Assembly (NCBI GenBank): GCA_050013055.1
Contig: JBEKGC010000318.1
Coordinates: 1-14,538 of the forward strand
DNA length: 14,538 nucleotides
Direction: 5' to 3'
Source of the DNA: Palsa-504 sp050013055
Lineage (GTDB): Bacteria; Actinomycetota; Actinomycetes; Streptosporangiales; Streptosporangiaceae
The notes under the pieces are model-generated. The model was not told where the DNA came from and made no database searches. It saw only the letters and a list, made by a program, of their open reading frames with translations. Of this stretch, positions 1 through 7,041 are shown in pieces (position 1 is the first letter of the stretch; each line of letters opens with the position of its first letter). Made by a program: the position numbers and the translations under genes.

Positions 1-1040
1 GCCAGCAGCTGCTTGGCTTTCGCCGGATCGAAGCTGTAGTACGAGTTCAGCGAGTTCTCATAACCCGGCGAATCCGTCGGGAACACCTGCGTGGTCACAG
101 AGCCGTAGCCGTCGCTCATGTCTTTGAGCAGGGCGGTCCGGTCGAACGCGTCATTAATGGCCTGGCGTACCTTGACGTTGCCGAGCGGCCCGGACAGCTT
201 TCCGTTGCGGTCGAACAGCGACAGGCCCGCCCAGTTGAGCTGCAGCGGGTACACCGTGAAGCCCGCGTTCTGAATCTGGGGGATCGTGGTGTCGTCGAAC
301 GTGTTCGCCGCGTTGACCTGGCCGCCCTCGATGGCGTCAAGCACGGTGGTGGCGCTGGTGTAGACGTTCATGACGATCTCGGAGTAGTGCTGCTCGGGCT
401 TATCCCAGTAGTGGGGGTTCGCCGTGAAGACATAGGAACTGCCGACCACCGTGGCCTTGGCGTCCAGCTCATAGGGACCCGAGCCGACCGGCACCGTCGC
501 GGCCGTCGGACTGCTCCACGCCTTCGGGCTCTCCTGGGATCCGGCGGCCTCGCCCAGGTAGGTGAGAAAGGCTGGGTCCGGCTGCTTCAGCCTGATCACC
601 AGTTCCGTCGGGCTTACCGCCGTGGCCGACGCCATGTTGACCAGGTCCGAGGCGTTGTTGGACGTGCCCTTGGCAAAGGCTTCCAGGTTCTTGACCGCGA
701 CGCTCGCATTGAACGGCGTCCCGTCGGTGAACGTGACGCCGGTCCTCAGCGTCATGGTCAGGACGGTCCTGGCGGCGTTGTAGGACCACGCCGTGGCCAG
801 ATGCGGCTCGATGACGCCGGCGGGCGAGGCCTGCACCAGGCTGTCATAGACCGCCTGGTTGTACGTCGATTCGTTCCCCCAGTTCATATCCGGGGCCTCG
901 AAGGTGGTGGCCGGCGTGATGACGCCGAGCGTCAGCGTCGACGATGAGCCGGCCGACCCGCCGCAGGCGCTGAGCACCAGCGGTCCCAGGAGCGCGAGAG
1001 CGACGCCCGCGGCGACCCCTGGCCACTTTTTACGGAACAT
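1..1040 (-). CDS. ABC transporter substrate-binding lipoprotein, family 5 (partial, 3' end outside window)
   Basis: Extracytoplasmic solute-binding protein of the peptide/nickel/oligosaccharide type (SBP_bac_5), which delivers ligand to an ABC importer. The first 346 residues are present; family members are usually about 500-550, so the C-terminal third lies beyond the left edge. The N-terminus reads MFRKKW followed by a hydrophobic stretch and the lipobox LSAC (Cys26), so a membrane-anchored lipoprotein is expected. Family hallmarks are the segment around AVYDSLV, the VTFTDGTPFNASV block, the NPHYWDKP motif and the VRQAINDAFDR helix. The start is the ATG at 1040, with GGAAGGG 7 nt upstream. 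It diverges from a LacI-type repressor and sits beside a sugar-catabolic operon, so a carbohydrate or glycoside ligand is inferred. Family-5 proteins also bind peptides, and the family alone does not decide. Confidence 0.9.
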   Translation of the reverse strand, partial: MFRKKWPGVAAGVALALLGPLVLSACGGSAGSSSTLTLGVITPATTFEAPDMNWGNESTYNQAVYDSLVQASPAGVIEPHLATAWSYNAARTVLTMTLRTGVTFTDGTPFNASVAVKNLEAFAKGTSNNASDLVNMASATAVSPTELVIRLKQPDPAFLTYLGEAAGSQESPKAWSSPTAATVPVGSGPYELDAKATVVGSSYVFTANPHYWDKPEQHYSEIVMNVYTSATTVLDAIEGGQVNAANTFDDTTIPQIQNAGFTVYPLQLNWAGLSLFDRNGKLSGPLGNVKVRQAINDAFDRTALLKDMSDGYGSVTTQVFPTDSPGYENSLNSYYSFDPAKAKQLL

Positions 1041-1047
1041 CTCAGAT

Positions 1048-1054
1048 CCCTTCC
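1048..1054 (-). promoter_or_regulatory. Ribosome binding site of the lipoprotein gene
   Basis: The minus strand reads GGAAGGG, 7 nt before the ATG at 1040. This supports that start over internal candidates. Confidence 0.7.
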
Positions 1055-1253
1055 GGGAGATCTGGTGTCGTCACTCCCCTGAATAGGAGCGACACATTTT
1101 TGCCGATGCGTCGCCGGCGCGGTTTCTCGATTGGTTCTAGCCTCAGCGGGACGGGCGGCGAGCCATTCATGGCCGGTGCCCTGGGGAACAAGGGCCCATC
1201 CGCAGATCATAAATTTCCTTGGATCGTCAGAAACGGGGATCGGTCAAGGCGTT

Positions 1254-1269
1254 TGTAGAACGTTCTACA
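1254..1269. promoter_or_regulatory. Probable LacI-family operator, 16-bp perfect palindrome
   Basis: TGTAGAACGTTCTACA is exactly self-complementary and centred on CG, the usual centre of LacI/GalR-type operators. It lies 218 bp before the adjacent LacI-type gene and next to candidate -35 elements on both strands. Binding by that protein is inferred from proximity and operator symmetry. Confidence 0.65.
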
Positions 1270-1372
1270 GTGTCTTGCGAGTAAATTAAGCGCGAGTATG
1301 TGATCTCGTCAAGACATGCATTGGTAACGAATCTGTAACAAAGCCGGTTCTAATCGCAGGCTGACGCAAACT

Positions 1373-1385
1373 ATTGAGTCTCAAT
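1373..1385. repeat. Short inverted repeat ATTGAG-T-CTCAAT
   Basis: Two perfect 6-bp arms flank a single T. It lies in the upstream region of the repressor gene. It could be a regulator site or part of the leader; the arms differ from the 1254 palindrome, so the same protein need not be involved. Confidence 0.4.
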
Positions 1386-1412
1386 GGGTAATTGATGATT
1401 GAGTGACGACTG

Positions 1413-1428
1413 ATGTCTACTGTGACAT
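1413..1428. repeat. Inverted repeat ATGTC-N6-GACAT
   Basis: Five-bp arms with a 6-bp spacer make a 16-bp site, the same total length as the palindrome at 1254. It lies 60 bp upstream of the repressor start. The arms resemble the 1254 site only partly. It could be a weak secondary site or chance. Confidence 0.3.
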
Positions 1429-1436
1429 GCCGGGTC

Positions 1437-1455
1437 GTGTAGCCGCTGACTACAC
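1437..1455. promoter_or_regulatory. Candidate secondary operator GTGTAG-N7-CTACAC
   Basis: The inner arms TGTAG and CTACA are identical to those of the 1254 palindrome, but the spacer is 7 bp instead of 6. It ends 33 bp before the repressor ATG, a position suited to autorepression. A lone TGTAG follows at 1462-1466. Confidence 0.4.
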
Positions 1456-1479
1456 TTCCTATGTAGATCGTTATCGACG

Positions 1480-1484
1480 AGGAG
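1480..1484 (+). promoter_or_regulatory. Ribosome binding site AGGAG of the LacI-type gene
   Basis: AGGAG lies 3 nt before the ATG at 1488 and 6 nt before the in-frame ATG at 1491. The spacing favours the second ATG as the true start, shortening the protein by one residue. Confidence 0.6.
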
Positions 1485-1487
1485 CGC

Positions 1488-2522
1488 ATGATGAAGTCAC
1501 AGGACGCCGCCCGGCGGGTGACGATTGCGGATGTGGCGAGACACGCAGGCGTCTCGACGGCCGCGGTGTCGAAGGTGCTGCGTAACGCCTACGGCGTCAG
1601 CGACGGCATGAGCCAGCGGGTCCGGTCGTCCATGGCCGAGCTGGGGTACCGGCCGCACGCTGCCGCCCGCGGCCTGCGCGGCAGGAGCTTCACGATCGGC
1701 TTGCTGCTCGATAACATCCGCAACCCCTTCTACGGCGATTTTCTCGACGGCGTCACCGACGCTCTGGCCAAGACCGACTTCCAGGTCCTGGTCGGGTCGG
1801 CCGGGTCCGGCGCCCAGAACCAGTCGCGCCTCGCCGACGCCATGGTCGACCGGGCCATGGACGGCCTCATCCTGATTGCCCCTTCGATGTCGCGCTCGCA
1901 GGTCATTGCCGTGGCCAAGACGATCCCGACCGTTGTGGTCGGTCACCACGACACCACCGATGAGTACGACTCGGTGGTCGACGATGACCTGGCGGGCGCC
2001 GCGCTCGTCGTCGATCATCTTGTCGCGCTGGGCCACCGCCGCATTGCCCACACCTCCGCCACGGCCAAAGGGGGTCAGTGGACAGGCCGTCCTGAGCAGG
2101 TACGCAGCGAGGGCTACCGGCGGGCCATGCACCGGCATGGCCTCGACGAGGCCGTGACCATCGCTGGCACGAGCTACTCCGAGGAGGGCGGCTACCAAGC
2201 CGGGCGTGAGCTGCTCGGCCGGCCCGGCCGGCCAACAGCCATCTTCGCTGGGGCCGACTTCGCCGCCCTAGGCGTGCTGCGGGCCGCGTACGAACTCGGC
2301 CTGCGCATCCCGGCGGACCTCTCACTGGCCGGCTACGACAACACCACCCTCGCCGCCAGCGCGCCCATCAACCTGACCAGCGTCGACCAGGCAGGCCACG
2401 ACCTGGGCGCGACGGCGGCCCGGCTGCTCGGCGAGCGCATGGACGGCCGCAGCCGCTCCGTCCTCACCTCCGCCGCGCCCCGGCTGATCGTCCGCAACAC
2501 CACCGGGCCGGCGCGGTCATAA
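1488..2522 (+). CDS. LacI/GalR-family transcriptional regulator
   Basis: DNA-binding repressor that senses a sugar or sugar phosphate through a periplasmic-binding-protein-like core. It has 344 residues, the normal family length. The N-terminal helix-turn-helix is clear at about residues 10-37 (VTIADVARHAGVSTAAVSKV), followed by the hinge helix region (ELGYRPHAAARGLRG). The sensor domain begins at about 65 (IGLLLDNIRNPFYGDFLDG) and includes the VVDHLVALGHRRIAH and LSLAGYDNTTLA blocks. The start is ATG 1488 or, from the AGGAG spacing, ATG 1491. It is transcribed away from the transporter gene and precedes the transketolase operon by 77 bp, so it is the likely local regulator of uptake and catabolism. 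The palindrome at 1254 is its best candidate operator. Confidence 0.93.
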   Translation: MMKSQDAARRVTIADVARHAGVSTAAVSKVLRNAYGVSDGMSQRVRSSMAELGYRPHAAARGLRGRSFTIGLLLDNIRNPFYGDFLDGVTDALAKTDFQVLVGSAGSGAQNQSRLADAMVDRAMDGLILIAPSMSRSQVIAVAKTIPTVVVGHHDTTDEYDSVVDDDLAGAALVVDHLVALGHRRIAHTSATAKGGQWTGRPEQVRSEGYRRAMHRHGLDEAVTIAGTSYSEEGGYQAGRELLGRPGRPTAIFAGADFAALGVLRAAYELGLRIPADLSLAGYDNTTLAASAPINLTSVDQAGHDLGATAARLLGERMDGRSRSVLTSAAPRLIVRNTTGPARS

Positions 2523-2599
2523 CCACCCCTTGACAACAACGCCCGCCTCATGATGCCCTAAGCGCGCATGAAAAATCAGCTATGAATGGATAGTCACAA

Positions 2600-3481
2600 A
2601 TGCTGCGAGCGGATCAGGCACAGGCTCAGCGGTTCCACGACGCCCGTGCGCGGCTGGCGCGGCTCTCCGCCGCGGAAGCCGCGCCCGCCCTGCGCGAGAT
2701 GGCTCAACGCGTGCGCCGCGACGACCTGCAGATGATCTACCGGGCCGGGCTCGGTCACATCGGCGGTGACTTCTCCGTCATCGACATCCTGGTGACTCTC
2801 TACGCCGCCGTCCTGGCCGTCGACCCCGTGCACCCGCTGGCCGCCGAGCGTGACCGGCTCGTGCTGAGCAAGGGTCATACCGCGGGCGCCCTGTACGCCA
2901 CCTTGGCGCACTGCGGCTTCTTCGCGCGGGCCGAACTTGAGACCTTCGCCGCGCCGCAGTCCGCGCTCAACGGCCATCCGAACCGGACCAAGGTGCCGGG
3001 CGTGGAGACCAATACCGGGCCGCTCGGACACGGGTTCCCCGTGGCCGTCGGGATAGCGCTGTCGGCGCGCCTGCAGGCCTCGTCCCGCCGCACCTTCGTG
3101 GTCCTCGGAGACGGGGAGCTGCAGGAAGGCAGCAACTGGGAGGCCGCCATGACGGCGGCCCACTACGGCCTGTCCTCGCTGTTCGCCGTCGTCGACCGGA
3201 ACATGCTTCAGCAGGGCGCGCGGACCGAGGACACCAATCAGCTAGAGCCGCTGGCCGCCAAGTGGGCCAGCTTCGGCTGGGAGGTCCGTGAAGTCGACGG
3301 CCACGATCACGGGCAGCTGCTTGACACCTTCCGGCGGCCAGGCACGACACGGCCGGTCTGCGTCATCGCGCACACCATTAAGGGTAAAGGGGTCTCCTTC
3401 ATGCAGGACCGCGTCGAGTGGCATCACAAGGTGCCGGACGCCGGGCAAGTCGAGACCGCCCTCAGGGAACTGTCCGCATGA
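2600..3481 (+). CDS. Transketolase, N-terminal (TPP/pyrophosphate-domain) subunit
   Basis: First half of a split transketolase; it binds the diphosphate of thiamine diphosphate and pairs with the C-terminal subunit encoded next. It has 293 residues, typical for split N subunits. Landmarks are YRAGLGHIGGDFS near residue 50, LVLSKGHTAGALYATL, NTGPLGHGFPVAVG, and the thiamine-diphosphate motif that starts GDGE (170-173) and ends at Asn201 (VVDRN). HTIKGKGVSFM lies near the C-terminus. The ATG at 2600 has only a weak GGA upstream, and a TAG at 2591 in frame blocks extension; a later ATG at 2699 would remove a variable leader. It overlaps the next gene by 4 nt. A split transketolase beside a kinase and an isomerase suggests a dedicated catabolic enzyme rather than the housekeeping pentose-phosphate one. 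Confidence 0.93.
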   Translation: MLRADQAQAQRFHDARARLARLSAAEAAPALREMAQRVRRDDLQMIYRAGLGHIGGDFSVIDILVTLYAAVLAVDPVHPLAAERDRLVLSKGHTAGALYATLAHCGFFARAELETFAAPQSALNGHPNRTKVPGVETNTGPLGHGFPVAVGIALSARLQASSRRTFVVLGDGELQEGSNWEAAMTAAHYGLSSLFAVVDRNMLQQGARTEDTNQLEPLAAKWASFGWEVREVDGHDHGQLLDTFRRPGTTRPVCVIAHTIKGKGVSFMQDRVEWHHKVPDAGQVETALRELSA

Positions 3482-4440
3482 GCCAGCCAGCGCAGCCCGC
3501 CGCCCGGCACGATTGCCGGGAAGCGTTCGCGGAGACCCTGATGGCGCTGGCCCGCGAAGACGAGCGGATCGTCGCCGTATGCAACGACTCGGTGGGTTCA
3601 AGCAACCTGACCAAGTTCAAGGCCGAGTTCCCGGACAGGATGATCAATGTCGGGATCGCCGAGCAGGACCTGGTGGGCGTCGCCGCCGGCCTCGCCAACG
3701 GCGGCATGATCCCCTTCGCCAGCGCCGCCGCGCCCTTCCTCACCGGCCGTGCGCTCGAGCAGGTCAAGGCGGACGTGGCCTACAGTCAAGCGCACGTCGT
3801 CTTGTGCGGGCAGAGCCCGGGCCTGGCCTACGGCGCGCTGGGCCCGACGCATCACTCCATCGAGGACCTGTCCTGGCTGCGTGCCGTGGCCGATCTCCCT
3901 GTCGTCGTACCAGCCGACCCGGTCCAGACGGCCCAGGCAGTCCGCTGGGCCGCGGCTCATCCCGGCCCGAGCTACCTGCGCATCCCCAGAATCCCTGTGC
4001 CCGACGTCACCCCGCCCGGTGCGCCCTTCCAGCCCGGCCGGGCCGTGCAGCTGACGGAGGGGGACGACATCACGGTGATCGCGGTCGGGACGATGGTCTC
4101 ACGTGCGCTGCAAGCCGCCGTATCGCTACGCTCGGAAGGCATCAGGGCACGTGTCCTCAATGCCGCCTTCGTGGAGCCGCTCGACACCGAGGCTGTCCTG
4201 GCGGCAGCCGCCCAGACCAGGGGGATCGTCGTCGCCGAGGAGGCCACGACCACCGGCGGCCTGGGTGCGGCCGTGGCGATGCTCACCGGCCAGGAGCGGC
4301 CGACACGCCTGCGCCTCATCGGGGTGCCACGCTCGTTCGCGCCCACCGGGAGCCCGGCCTTCCTCTTCGAGCACTTCGGCCTGACCGCCGATCACATCGC
4401 CGCTGCCGCACGGGACATCATGGCTCATGCCGTCCGCTGA
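3478..4440 (+). CDS. Transketolase, C-terminal (pyrimidine-domain) subunit
   Basis: Second half of the split transketolase, 320 residues, carrying the pyrimidine-binding and C-terminal domains. The segment NVGIAEQD contains the Glu (about residue 62) that activates the thiamine ring in this family. Further landmarks are GALGPTHHSIEDLSWLR, the VVVPADPVQTAQAVRWA block, GPSYLRIPRIPVP, and a C-terminal domain with ITVIAVGTMVSRAL and VVAEEATTTGGLGAAVA. The ATG at 3478 overlaps the preceding stop as ATGA, with AGGGAA at 3464-3469 giving good spacing; the frame is open further upstream but that reads through the partner gene. Together with the upstream subunit it should move a two-carbon ketol unit from a phosphorylated ketose to an aldehyde acceptor. 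Confidence 0.93.
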   Translation: MSQPAQPAARHDCREAFAETLMALAREDERIVAVCNDSVGSSNLTKFKAEFPDRMINVGIAEQDLVGVAAGLANGGMIPFASAAAPFLTGRALEQVKADVAYSQAHVVLCGQSPGLAYGALGPTHHSIEDLSWLRAVADLPVVVPADPVQTAQAVRWAAAHPGPSYLRIPRIPVPDVTPPGAPFQPGRAVQLTEGDDITVIAVGTMVSRALQAAVSLRSEGIRARVLNAAFVEPLDTEAVLAAAAQTRGIVVAEEATTTGGLGAAVAMLTGQERPTRLRLIGVPRSFAPTGSPAFLFEHFGLTADHIAAAARDIMAHAVR

Positions 4441-5917
4441 ACCGCTCATCCTGGCCATCGACCAGGGCACAAGCGCGACCAAGGCCGCGCTGGTCAACCA
4501 GGCCGGCGACGTGGTGGCGCGGGCCGCCGCCGGGCTTGCTGTGCACCACCCGCACCGCGGATGGGTCGAGCAATCCCCGGCCGAGATCTGGCACAGCCTG
4601 CACAGCTCGGTCAAGGACTGCCTCAGCGGAACAGACCACGGCAGGCTGGCCGGCCTGGGACTGAGTACTCAGCGGGAGTCCCTGCTGCTCTGGGACCGCC
4701 GGACAGGGGAAACCCTCTCTCCGCTGATCAGCTGGCAGGATCAGCGCACCGCCGTCATGTGCCGCGAGTACGCGGATGCCGCGGCCATGGTCAGGGAGCG
4801 CAGCGGGCTGCCCGTGGATCCGATGTTCTCCGCGGCGAAGGCCCGGTGGCTGCTTGATCACTTCGACCCTGACCGGACCCGGGCCGCCCGTGGTGACCTG
4901 TGCCTGGGCACCGTCGACGCGTGGATCTTGCGTCAGCTGACGGGCGAGCACCAGATCGAGGTCGGCAATGCCGCGCGCACCCAGCTGATGGACATCCAGA
5001 CCTGTCAGTGGTCTGCGCCGCTGCTTGACTTGTTCGGCGTGCCGGAGCAGGCGCTGCCGGAGATCGTCAGTTCCATCGGGCCGTTCGGCCGCCGGGCAGG
5101 CGACGATGGACTCCCCAAGGTCCCGGTCCTGGCCGTGCTGGGTGACTCGCACGCCGCGCTGTTCGGCCATGCGGGCTGGCGCCCGGGCCTGGTGAAGGCG
5201 ACCTACGGAACGGGGTCATCCGTGATGGCCGTCTCGGCCGTGCCGCCCGGCCAGGCGTCCGGACTCTGTGAGACCGTGGCCTGGCAGATCGGCGCTCAGC
5301 CGGTGCGCGCCGTGGAAGGCAACATCCGGGCCAGCGGCGCCACTTTGGCCTGGCTCGCCCAGCTGACATCGGCCTCGCCCGCCGAGCTCGCGTCGATCGC
5401 GGCCGGTGCTCGGGCGGACGGAGTTCACCTCGTCCCTGGGTTCAACGGTCTTGGTGCGCCGTGGTGGGATCCGGAGGCCACCGGGCTGCTGACCGGCCTG
5501 ACGCTGGGGACACGGCTGGATAACGTCGCGCGCGCCGCGCTTGAGTCGGTTGCTTTCCAGGTCAACGACCTGTTGATGGCCATATGCGAGGCCAGCGGCG
5601 AGATAGGGGGCGAGGTCGGCGCCGGCGTCTTGTCCGTGGACGGCGGGGCCGCCGCCAACTCGGCGCTGATGCAGCTACAGGCCGACATCAGCGGGATGCC
5701 GGTGCTGCGTCCCGGGACGGCGGATCTGTCGGCGCTGGGCGCCGCCCATCTGGCCGGCCTGGCCGCCGGCCTGTGGAGCGCGGAAGAGCTCGACGCACTC
5801 CCGCGGCCGCACGACGAATTCACGCCCGCCGCAGGTGCGCAGTGGCGCGCCGGTGAAGTCGCCTCATGGCGCGCGGCGGTCCGCCGCGCGCGTTACCGCC
5901 CCATGGAGGACCCATGA
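4427..5917 (+). CDS. FGGY-family carbohydrate kinase
   Basis: ATP-dependent sugar or polyol kinase of 496 residues, the standard length. The N-terminal phosphate loop LAIDQGTSATKAAL (Asp12) opens the first actin-like domain. LSTQRESLLLWDRRTGE and LISWQDQRT resemble the substrate-side region of glycerol and xylulose kinases. The putative catalytic base is Asp240 in VLGDSHAALFGHAGW. ATP-site motifs YGTGSS (about 260-265) and DGGAAANSALMQ (405-416) follow, ending in LSALGAAHLAGLAAGLW. It overlaps the transketolase gene by 14 nt and the next gene by 4 nt, so it is part of the same operon. Its likely substrate is the ketose made by the neighbouring isomerase. Glycerol, xylulose, erythrulose and apulose kinases are all in this family and cannot be separated by eye. 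Confidence 0.92.
   Translation: MPSAEPLILAIDQGTSATKAALVNQAGDVVARAAAGLAVHHPHRGWVEQSPAEIWHSLHSSVKDCLSGTDHGRLAGLGLSTQRESLLLWDRRTGETLSPLISWQDQRTAVMCREYADAAAMVRERSGLPVDPMFSAAKARWLLDHFDPDRTRAARGDLCLGTVDAWILRQLTGEHQIEVGNAARTQLMDIQTCQWSAPLLDLFGVPEQALPEIVSSIGPFGRRAGDDGLPKVPVLAVLGDSHAALFGHAGWRPGLVKATYGTGSSVMAVSAVPPGQASGLCETVAWQIGAQPVRAVEGNIRASGATLAWLAQLTSASPAELASIAAGARADGVHLVPGFNGLGAPWWDPEATGLLTGLTLGTRLDNVARAALESVAFQVNDLLMAICEASGEIGGEVGAGVLSVDGGAAANSALMQLQADISGMPVLRPGTADLSALGAAHLAGLAAGLWSAEELDALPRPHDEFTPAAGAQWRAGEVASWRAAVRRARYRPMEDP
5905..5910 (+). promoter_or_regulatory. Ribosome binding site GGAGGA deciding the isomerase start
   Basis: GGAGGA is 3 nt before the ATG at 5914, inside the end of the kinase gene. 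It supports 5914 over the in-frame ATG at 5866. Spacing is rather short. Confidence 0.55.
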
Positions 5918-6900
5918 CTCAGGAGCCACAGTACGGAGCCGGCCTTTGGCACTTCGCTCAGTACGTCGACCGCTACGCGACCGACGGATACGGGCCGCCC
6001 GTCACCACCTTGGCGGCGATCGACCGGGCCGGCCAGGTCGGTGATCTGTCCGTCGTCGATATCACCTACCCCTTCAATCCGCCCGGTCTGCCGCCCAGCC
6101 AGGTCTTCGAGGCTCTCAAGCGCAACAACCTGGCCGCCATCGGCATCACGCCGGAGGTCTATACGCGCGAGTTCTGCCGGGGCGCGTTCACCAACCCGGA
6201 TGCCGCCGTACGCTCGCGGACCTTTGAGCTCATCAGCGAAGCCGTCGGCGTCGCGCGAGAGCTCGGCTGCGACTATGTCAAGCTATGGCCCGGGCAGGAC
6301 GGGCACGACTACCCCTTCCAGGTTGATCATGGCCAGATGTGGTCGTACGCGGTCACCGGGCTCCGGTCACTGGCGCAAGCCCATCCGGACACGAAGTTCG
6401 CTATCGAGTACAAGCCCCGTGAACCGCGAGTATCGATGTTCTTCTCCTCGGCCGCGAAGACCCTGCTGGCGATCGAGGACATGGATGTCAGCAACGTCGG
6501 CATCCTGCTGGACTTCGGTCACTCCTTGTACGGAGGGGAGTCCCCGGCGGAAGCCGCCCGGCTCATCCACTCGCGCGGCCTGCTCTACGGCATCGACGTC
6601 AACGACAACTTCCGGGGCTGGGACGATGACCTCGTCGTCGGCTCGGTGCATCTGGTCGAGACCCTCGAATTCTTCTACACCCTTCGCCAGTGCGGCTGGG
6701 ATGGTGTCTGGCAGCTCGACCAGTTCCCGTTCAGGGAGGACGCCGTCGAGGCAGCCCGGGAGGGGATCGACACGATGCGGAGCATCCACCGTGCCCTGGA
6801 CCGGCTTGACGTTGCGGCCCTGCGCGAAGCCCAGGACAGGCAAGATGCCCTGGCCGCGAAGAAAATCGCCCGCCAGGCGCTGTTGAGCAGCCAGGCCTGA
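5914..6900 (+). CDS. Xylose-isomerase-like TIM-barrel sugar isomerase/epimerase
   Basis: Probable metal-dependent aldose-ketose isomerase or epimerase, 328 residues, of the AP-endonuclease-2/xylose-isomerase-like superfamily. Likely metal ligands are Glu165 (AIEYKPREPR), Asp200 (LLDFGHS, with His203), Asp228 (GIDVNDN) and Asp269 (WQLDQFPFRED). This pattern resembles L-rhamnose isomerase and tagatose-epimerase types, where the third position is usually His. The strand ending VKLWPGQDGHDYPFQ is also typical of sugar-acting members. The ATG at 5914 overlaps the kinase stop as ATGA and has GGAGGA upstream; the longer in-frame start at 5866 would lie inside the kinase. As last gene of the operon it is best placed as the first catabolic step. 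Rhamnose, apiose, erythrulose or other substrates are possible. Confidence 0.85.
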   Translation: MTQEPQYGAGLWHFAQYVDRYATDGYGPPVTTLAAIDRAGQVGDLSVVDITYPFNPPGLPPSQVFEALKRNNLAAIGITPEVYTREFCRGAFTNPDAAVRSRTFELISEAVGVARELGCDYVKLWPGQDGHDYPFQVDHGQMWSYAVTGLRSLAQAHPDTKFAIEYKPREPRVSMFFSSAAKTLLAIEDMDVSNVGILLDFGHSLYGGESPAEAARLIHSRGLLYGIDVNDNFRGWDDDLVVGSVHLVETLEFFYTLRQCGWDGVWQLDQFPFREDAVEAAREGIDTMRSIHRALDRLDVAALREAQDRQDALAAKKIARQALLSSQA

Positions 6901-7041
6901 GCCGCGCGACCGCAGGTGCATAGGCACGCAACGGCGATCAGCCATGCGGCTATGCTGGAGACCGCCCGCTCAGGCGGGGACGGGCAGCGTACCGGCCGGA
7001 CTCGGGAGTAGCGGTTATACCGCGGGGCTCAAAGGACAGGG
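6901..7041 (+). other. Spacer before the SorC-type regulator gene
   Basis: This 141-bp gap has no gene. A small GC hairpin, CCCGC-TCAG-GCGGG, lies at about 6964-6977 without a T-run, so it is not a convincing terminator. TATGCT at 6951-6956 could serve as a -10 element, but no good -35 precedes it. Confidence 0.4.
7031..7036 (+). promoter_or_regulatory. Ribosome binding site AAAGGA of the SorC-type gene
   Basis: AAAGGA lies 5 nt before the ATG at 7042, which fixes this start. Confidence 0.65.

Larger units (their letters stand above)
1041..1487. other. Divergent regulatory spacer between the lipoprotein and repressor genes
   Basis: This 447-bp stretch has no convincing gene. It is richer in A and T than its flanks between about 1205 and 1480. 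It holds a perfect 16-bp palindrome (1254-1269) and three shorter inverted repeats (1373-1385, 1413-1428, 1437-1455). On the minus strand a TTGACC hexamer (1243-1248) lies just downstream of the palindrome and could be a -35 element for the lipoprotein gene; no good -10 follows at standard spacing. On the plus strand TTGCGA (1275-1280) and TATGTG (1297-1302), 16 bp apart, form a weak promoter candidate for the repressor. The layout fits shared control of both divergent genes. Confidence 0.6.

Noticed and set aside
387..947. Long plus-strand open frame opposite the lipoprotein gene
   Set aside because: Arg/Gly-rich antisense shadow of a well-supported coding frame; no family features and no ribosome site.
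1286..1585. Two small frames in and beside the divergent spacer (1286-1489 minus, 1403-1585 plus)
   Set aside because: No ribosome site and no recognisable protein pattern; they overlap the repeat cluster and the LacI start.
2531..2560. TTGACA upstream of the transketolase gene as a promoter
   Set aside because: TTGACA is present near 2531 but no acceptable -10 hexamer follows at 16-19 bp.
3288..4664. 458-codon plus-strand open frame across the transketolase C subunit and kinase start
   Set aside because: Low-complexity Arg/Pro/Gly product typical of out-of-frame high-GC DNA, while the other frame gives a clear transketolase.
6041..6886. 281-codon plus-strand frame inside the isomerase gene
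   Set aside because: Ser/Arg/Thr-rich shadow of the isomerase; no family features.
6964..6977. GC hairpin after the isomerase gene as a terminator
   Set aside because: Only five stem pairs and no following T-run.
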